DNA of 64,000 nt from Phoronis australis. Lineage: Eukaryota > Phoronida > Phoronidae. The position numbers were made by a program, and so were the translations under genes. Location of the stretch: positions 207,872 through 271,871 of the forward strand of contig NMRA01000549.1 in the NCBI GenBank assembly GCA_002633005.1, written 5' to 3'. Within the stretch, counting starts at the first letter, position 1, and each line of letters opens with the position of its first letter. This document shows positions 59,001 through 64,000 of the stretch, piece by piece. Under the pieces are notes generated by a model, which was not told where the DNA came from, did not search any database, and saw nothing but the letters and a program-made list of their open reading frames with translations.

Positions 59001-59863
59001 ACATTCGACTCGTAATGGTATGGATGTTCGGCTGCATTTTTGTGCATCAAGACTTTGTCAAAATGAAGATCTATCCATCCATACCATGACCGAACATTTC
59101 TTTATATGTATTGTGCCTCCTTCACCGTCCTTTTCACCCTCTCTTTGCCCACCCCATGTTCTACAAACCAGCAATTACTGGGGCTGTCCTGCCTCATTTG
59201 TACACCCTGTATATTTTACTCCATTCTGCCACCTCTTAGACACACTGTAAAATAATTTCACTCCATTTTCTTACCTCATACACCCACACTGTGAATTTCG
59301 CTCCATTTTACTACCTCATACGCTCACCCTGTATGTTTCACTTAATTTTACCACCTAATAGATATACGCTGTAAGTTTCACTCCAGTTTACCATGTTATA
59401 CACCAATCCTGTAAGTTTCACCTCTTTGTAGTAGCACTTGCTTACTATATAGTAACTGGAATGTTGTGGTTCATAACATAGATGGCTTCTTGCAGATGAT
59501 GGTACTGTGATGGAGTCACTTACTGAAGACAAACTGAGAGAGCTGCTGCATAACTCACGCATGACGTCACGTTCAAGCTCTAGCACTGCTGGTACAATAA
59601 CCAGCAATGAGACACAGAATAAGAACAAGCTGAACAACTCAACCACTGACAATCAACCAGTGTTGAATAACTTGACAAATAATGCACAACGTCCGTCCAA
59701 GTCCAGCCGTGCTGCTGCTCAGATTCTCCGTAACAGTTTCTGCGAAGCTGGAGACAGAACTGATGAGGATAGCGAGACTGATCCAATAGCGCCACATCCT
59801 CCCAACAGTGGACGCAAGTCGTCCGCAGGAAAGTCACGTACCTACTCACCACTGCCGCAGTGA
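47072..59863 (+). CDS. FSIP1: FSIP1-like fibrous sheath-interacting protein (15 coding exons)
   Basis: Exons: 47072-47284, 47476-47597, 47907-48016, 48929-49046, 49665-49829, 51116-51240, 51449-51472, 52582-52692, 53268-53401, 55097-55225, 56149-56319, 56909-57067, 57967-58076, 58493-58644, 59496-59863. They join in frame to 736 residues. Diagnostic blocks: MNIIRGSLDEITRPASNS near the N-terminus (the human protein starts at the equivalent second Met, 47111); a charged coiled coil around 185-280 (LKEAILKMRKYDRILRKRVV, TNTERFLALAP); HKDFVKRNIQ leading into LAADAGNIIAMTDDEKHRVE; and a repeated LSEDQLQDLIQQC type motif (again LSEDVLQSLLTEA, LTEDKLRELLHNS). The C-terminus is Ser-rich and low complexity. 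Vertebrate FSIP1 was described as a sperm-tail fibrous-sheath partner linked to AKAP4; an ancestral cilium/flagellum role is inference. Exon 4 has repeat copies on both sides and exon 5 on its donor side. Confidence 0.88.
48715..48955 (+). repeat. Acceptor-side exon-edge tandem repeat, FSIP1 exon 4
   Basis: Four acceptors at 48732, 48798, 48864 and 48928 (last base of AG) are spaced 64-66 bp. Each is preceded by a CAGTGACATCTGTTGTT-like block and followed by a TGAGG-like exon start (diverged in copies 1-3, GTGGTGAGGAGCCTGAG in the real one). Confidence 0.75.
49030..49260 (+). repeat. Donor-side tandem repeat, FSIP1 exon 4
   Basis: After the real donor (GAAA followed by GTAGGT, GT at 49047), three 57-58 bp units with TGTCTAATGAAGTAGGT (GT at 49097, 49154 and 49212) follow. 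The donor-like GAA-GTAGGT core is shared, but exon similarity is short, so this case is weaker than the others. Confidence 0.6.
49816..50095 (+). repeat. Donor-side exon-edge tandem repeat, FSIP1 exon 5
   Basis: About ten copies of a 25-28 bp unit made of the exon 5 end ATGTTACAAAGACG and the intron start GTGAGTGTGTGTA. Several copies keep a GTAAGTGTG or GTGAGT donor, the others a degraded one. Confidence 0.9.
51449..51472 (+). CDS. FSIP1: 24-nt FSIP1 microexon (exon 7)
   Basis: TTGCTGCCAG precedes and GTAATATT follows a 24-nt segment that is phase 1 on both sides, adding DDLSKDVS between the PKHSE end of exon 6 and GIVDEDE of exon 8. Acidic/serine residues fit the local composition. Because it is symmetric the frame survives with or without it, so it could be a cassette exon. 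No transcript evidence. Confidence 0.5.
52180..52410. repeat. GTGGACGGGCAATGTGGATG minisatellite in FSIP1 intron 7
   Basis: About 15 copies of a 15-bp unit (ATTGTGGACGGGCA with ATTGATGG variants), partly arranged as 30-bp dimers. Open frames across it are artefacts. Confidence 0.85.
54514..54850. repeat. Alternating 66-bp tandem repeat (A-B-A-B-A) in FSIP1 intron 9
   Basis: Five 66-bp units alternate. Type A has GTAAAGCTGAGTGGAGCA and CTTGACTTGGCT; type B has CATAAAGCC and CTTGACTCTGTTTAAA. All share GATAAATCMTTCTTC and GACCTTAC. The higher-order period is about 132 bp. Confidence 0.85.
56535..56765. repeat. 59-bp tandem repeat in FSIP1 intron 11
   Basis: Three to four copies with CTRATGTCATRGTTAGAACT, ACTCCCTGTTCATAACATTC and TTGTTTTTACTGAAYTAG. 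Confidence 0.75.
57243..57375. repeat. TG-rich short tandem repeat in FSIP1 intron 12
   Basis: About nine copies of a 15-18 bp unit GTTACTGYGTNTGCAT. It creates a false Cys/Val/Leu-rich open frame. Confidence 0.8.
59205..59432. repeat. 40-45 bp tandem repeat in FSIP1 intron 14
   Basis: Six copies with CTGTAAGTTTCACTCCATTT, TACCACCTCATACAC or close variants, ending about 60 bp before the exon 15 acceptor. Confidence 0.75.
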
Positions 59864-60039
59864 ATAGCAATAGTGGGCTGTTGTCCATCACAATTCCATC
59901 TTCTGGTTGGCAATACACAGCTTCAATTCAGATGGCATTACATCCACCTATGTAGTATTCAGATTCTGTACTTTGGAACAAATCACTAATATTTTGGAGC
60001 TGCAAAGCATTTTCTTTTTAAGTATCCATAAATTTTCTT

Positions 60040-60325
60040 CTGATTCTCATATCCTCTTCTGTGCTCTTCATCTCTTTGTCTGTTCATGTCTTCATCTTTT
60101 CTTCTGTTCATCACTTTGTCTGTTCATCTCTTCATCTGTTCCTTTCTTCTGTTCATCTCTTTGTCTGTTCATTTCTTTGCCCATTGGTCTCTTCATTTAA
60201 CATGTTTAGCTCATCATTTCTTCATTAATTTGCATGTTCATGTCTTTGTTTATTTATATGTTCATGTCTTCATAATATTGATGTCTTCATTTCTTTGTCT
60301 CTTCATCTCTCGGTTCATGGATACT
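60040..60325 (+). repeat. CU-rich minisatellite in the FSIP1 3' UTR
   Basis: Many copies of a TTCATCTCTTTGTCTG type unit of 12-16 bp, strongly pyrimidine-biased on the mRNA strand. It would present many polypyrimidine-binding sites if retained in the message. Confidence 0.8.
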
Positions 60326-61397
60326 CCTCTGGGTAACTTCCTGTGGACTATAATTTAGAACAAAATGAGTGATATGCTCTGGTGAAACTACCCTCCTAGT
60401 GCACTAGTTGATTGGCCAACTTGTTGAGTCTGTTCTGCGTAAAGTGTGTTTGGCTTTGGCTTTGGCTCTTGGCAGTTAATCACAGCTCCCTTCAAGTATG
60501 AGTAAATAGTCATGTCCATTCAACTAGGTCACGTGTTCATAACTTTTACGCTGTTTTGTGTAACTTGCCCGACACTTTTTATGACATCATTGGCATTCTT
60601 GTGCTGCTGTGTTGTTTTACAAAGTAATGCTATGTGTTGCTGACGGCTGTCTTGTTTTCTTGCTCTGTGTCCCAACCACAGACATGTACATAAGTCATGT
60701 TAGAGTATTGTGTCATAGTTGTCTGAAGTAGGCCCATTCAATGGAGTTACTTTAATACTTACCTGACAACTCCTGTTTGGCCTTGTCAGTGCGTAGGTGT
60801 TTGTGACTGTGTGTGTAACAATAGAAAAGATGGTTTAAAGCTTGATAGCAATTTTAGCAGTTACCCCAGTTATTTTGCACAACAACTATTGAGGAAAACA
60901 GTAAGAATTCACAAAACCTATGTGTATTGAAGGCAAAATGTAAATATACTTAACTGATTGTGTTTCAAGTGTCCTGATTAAGGTCACTGTTGAATTGTTT
61001 GAGGTCTTTGGTTCTTGTATTGAGATAAAGGCTCGTGTTAGGCACAACTAGAGATTGGAAAATAATCTCTTTTATTGAAAACTACACTTGACTGTCAGAG
61101 TTTCTCTAAAGACAGAATTTTCAAGGTTTTTCTGAACTAACTTAAACTCAAAAGATGTTTTTAATTGAGGAAAAAGACTAAGAGCTCATGTACTTATTCC
61201 TGGTGTAAGTCTGACCTGGGATCAGTATCAGTCCTGCAGATCAGTCGCATTACCAAAAAGTGGTGTTGGCCTGAGCCACCCTATAAGTGAAAGATAACAT
61301 GTTCGTTCTGGGATGATCATTCTATTTGGCTATGATGTATTTGCTTGATGTATGAAGTCTTTGCTAACACTTTTGTGGAGTGTTATTCTTGAAATCA

Positions 61398-61403
61398 AAT
61401 AAA
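61398..61403 (+). terminator. Polyadenylation signal AATAAA of FSIP1
   Basis: Canonical hexamer, the best placed one downstream of the FSIP1 stop. Confidence 0.5.
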
Positions 61404-61425
61404 GAATTTGAAACTAAGTGGCCAT

Positions 61426-62750
61426 TTTTAGTACAAAATCGCATCTAGTCGCACCACTTGCCATAGGCCACCAGAGATTCATACTTTTTCCCACTTTTTG
61501 GTGGTTTTCTTACTTTTCTTGAAATTCCTACTGTTCAACAACTTTTAACCCAGATTTGCCATGAGTAAATCTGTTGTATTAAATGATGAAATGTACAATT
61601 GTTATGAGTTCCAAAGCGAAACTCTACCCCAAGGGTAGGCGTACTGTCCCTTACTTGAATCAAAACTCTAACCCTTTTAGGATAAAACACTCAAGACTAG
61701 GCGTTTTTGTCTCATTCTTAAGGCGAAAAGAGCACTCCTTTGGAGCATAAATAAAAATTAAAAGTTGATTCAAGTTGTGTGATTGCAGAGGGGACGCAGT
61801 GAGTACACCGTATCAATATAATTGACACTGAGAAACATATTACTGAGTACTAGAAATGATAAAATAGGGCATTAAATAAATTGGCACTCCTTAGCGTGAC
61901 GTACCACACTCACTCCATTTTCCAATTGTTTCTGAATCTGAATTCACAAGCAATGCACTACTTTCGATTTCGCAAAATTAGATTTGACCAACCCCAATAA
62001 ACACTGAAGCGTTTTCTTATAAGTAGGTCAAGGTTACGATGTTCTTGGTAAGGAATACTACGAGAGCAATATTATATATGAGAGTAAAAGGATATTCCTT
62101 TTTAGTCAGCTTAGCTGGAAGAATTGCATCTTTATTTAATTGGCCTAAATCAAAAATTGTTTTCGACAGAAGTTCCGGATTAATTAGCCCTGAATTTTAT
62201 GTCTAATTCCTCTCTGGGGAAAGTACTTTTCTATGCACTGTGTCCCTTTTCAACTTTTGTCGAGTTACGTTGCGTGGGCATTCTGCTTGCTCTCGCCGGA
62301 CATCTGGCTGTAGCGGATCTAGTCACCCGACCAATCTGCTGTCTTGTTTTCCTTTTGCGGTTGTTGACAATATTTGTAAAGCACATGACTTATGTATTCA
62401 GACAAACAAGTACCCTTTGGCTAATGCTTGGTCGGTGCTGTAGTTGGGAAAAAGCAGCTTCCCTGGGATAAGACGCTTCGCCCTGAGTACTTTGCCCCCG
62501 TCCTCAAGCCTCAATTAAATATGCTATGTCTCGTTAAAACCGTGAATGTTTAAATTTGTAGCAATCGCCACTGTGTGTACAAGAAAAATAAGGACAAGAA
62601 ACAATTTGTAAATAAATTGCGGTTTTAAAGAAAACACCACTGTGAATACATAAAATTACCGTAGTATTTCTAAATATAACGCAATCGTTATTTGATAGTA
62701 AAATAAACAAATAATAACTGTGCCTTTTTCACTAGGGTAACGAAAAAATA
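61426..62750. other. Intergenic, no gene seen
   Basis: Open frames near 62.2-62.5 kb on the plus strand overlap in two frames and match nothing I recognise. Confidence 0.45.
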
Positions 62751-62794
62751 CTACCATACTCATTTACATAAAAATAGTCTCGCAAAACAAGACT

Positions 62795-62925
62795 TTCGCG
62801 AGATTGTAATGGTAACTGGTTTCAGGATGGTTTCCGGCACACTGGCGGACCCGGGGTTGTTTGTAAATTAGCGCTTCATTTGCATATTCACAATCCAATG
62901 AGACTATGTATATTTAAGATCAAGA
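62795..62925 (+). promoter_or_regulatory. Promoter-like cluster: CGCG element, octamer, CCAAT, TATA
   Basis: In order on the plus strand: TTTCGCGAGATT (E2F/CGCG-like) near 62803, ATTTGCATA (octamer) near 62878, CCAATGAG near 62896 and TATATTTAAG near 62908. This order and spacing resemble replication-dependent histone or other S-phase promoters. No histone coding sequence lies downstream in the window. Confidence 0.4.
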
Positions 62926-64000
62926 AACAATGTAAATTTAATTTAAGTTGCTGGACCCGAGTTTGGCGAACAAAACGGATGAAATTAAAATTTAACTGAT
63001 TATTTTATCATGCCTTGAATAATTCACTTGCAAGGAAAACACGCATTTCTAAAGATTTGCGGGGATTTTTAACCGCTGCTTCTTCAGCCGTAGTCGGAGC
63101 AGCTGGCATCAGAATCAAAGCGAGCGTGGCGACGGAGTCGGACGTTGTTGTGATGACCGCCTTGTTTAGTGCGAGCACGTGTAATTACCCAGCCATAAAC
63201 TGTAGTAAACGTATCTGCTTGTACATACTGGCGAATTTTCGAATTGCATAAACCAATAATTTTCATTAAAAATAAATATTACCGCAGTATTCAGCTGGAA
63301 AAACAACATAGCACGGTTTACAGCGTATATATTAATACAGCTCCCTATTGACATTTAAAAATGAAATCACTAAAATTTCTAAGTGATAGAGCATTGCAAT
63401 CGTGATTTAAAACGTGACAACCATACAACAGAAAACTATTTTTTCATGCCTATTACTAATTGAAAATGTAACCATGTATTATCGTTGGATTGCAGGTTGC
63501 GAAAGAGCTGTTCACGCTCAGAATTATACACGGGGCATGAGAGCAAGTAGTGAGCATTACTATTAATTGAAGCAGAGGTATATTTATTAGAATAATTGGC
63601 AAAGTCATGATAGAACCTTTGTGAATTGAGGTACAACCCGCTCGCAATTGGTTAATAAGAATTTCTTTTTTCACGCAATAAACAGTAGTAGAAAGAGGTT
63701 TGAGACTATTACCCTTAATAAATGATTTAACACAATGATATTGATCTGCTATAGCTCTAATGGGAAACTATTCCATTAAAGCAAACCGACAATGATTGGA
63801 GTTTTCCTAAATTATTGCGGATATCGACGTGAAATTACATATTCAGTAGTATGTACCCGCGCGGGGGAGGGGGGGGGGGTGTTCGGGGGCTCGGTTTTTC
63901 ATTTTTTTTTTTAATCTATTTTTTTGCTGAATGGGTGTAACAATGAAGAACTCGTGCCCTAGCTCACATTAACTGACACGAAACTTTTGTAGTCTTGCGC
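62926..64000. other. Intergenic or start of an unseen gene
   Basis: Only short unrecognised frames. A G-run block at 63862-63890 could form a G-quadruplex. If the cluster at 62.8-62.9 kb is a promoter, its transcript would cross this region. Confidence 0.35.

Larger units (their letters stand above)
59864..61425 (+). other. FSIP1 3' UTR
   Basis: The stop is at 59861-59863. A good AATAAA at 61398-61403 suggests a 3' UTR of about 1.5 kb. It contains the pyrimidine-rich repeat at 60040-60325. No open frame with a recognisable product. Confidence 0.5.

Noticed and set aside
63015-63251. Histone gene downstream of the octamer/CCAAT/TATA cluster
   Set aside because: No histone fold or tail motif in any frame. 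A 33-codon minus-strand frame starting MPAAPTTAEEAAV only vaguely recalls a linker-histone tail and points the wrong way.

Overview
This is a 64 kb piece of an animal nuclear genome. Genes are split into many short exons with GT-AG introns, the DNA is AT-rich between exons, and there are no operons or ribosome binding sites. Four protein-coding genes can be assembled exon by exon, all with consistent splice phases: MCM8 (+, coding 1508-21628, 22 exons), ABCB10 (+, 26463-34518, 10 coding exons), a BTB-BACK-Kelch gene of the KLHL9/KLHL13 type (-, 42367-40137, 2 coding exons) and FSIP1 (+, 47072-59863, 15 coding exons including a 24-nt microexon). Gene content and gene structure suit an invertebrate deuterostome. 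Many minisatellites here overlap exon-intron boundaries. From memory, that feature was reported in amphioxus under the name 'mirage' minisatellites, so Branchiostoma (lancelet) is my best guess. This is an inference, not proof.

Layout. 1-1507: 5' flank of MCM8. 1508-21628: MCM8, the helicase partner of MCM9 in homologous recombination; its intron 9 holds a minisatellite array of about 1.4 kb. 21629-26363: intergenic, with a LINE-like tail and a CpG-rich promoter zone at 24.9-25.8 kb. 26364-34518: ABCB10, a mitochondrial inner-membrane ABC half-transporter. 34519-40136: convergent intergenic/3' UTR region between ABCB10 and the Kelch gene, with two short inverted-repeat elements and a diverged 300-bp direct repeat. 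40137-42394: Kelch gene. 42395-47013: divergent region between the Kelch gene and FSIP1, rich in dispersed repeats. 47014-about 61420: FSIP1 and its 3' UTR. 61.4-64 kb: intergenic, with one promoter-like cluster.

The four genes do not form a pathway: DNA repair, mitochondrial transport, a Cullin-3 adaptor type and a flagellum/cilium-associated protein.

The most striking feature is not a gene. At nine exon edges in all four genes, a short block spanning the splice site (exon end plus intron start, or intron end plus exon start) has been tandemly copied into the intron. This leaves rows of decoy donors or acceptors next to the real one. Cases are MCM8 exons 4, 9, 13 and 19, ABCB10 exon 2, the first Kelch coding exon, FSIP1 exon 4 (both sides) and FSIP1 exon 5. 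At MCM8 exon 9 a 65-bp three-copy unit appears to have seeded a 30-bp array of nearly 50 copies. At MCM8 exon 19 a 1.06-kb inverted-repeat transposon has landed inside one of the copies.
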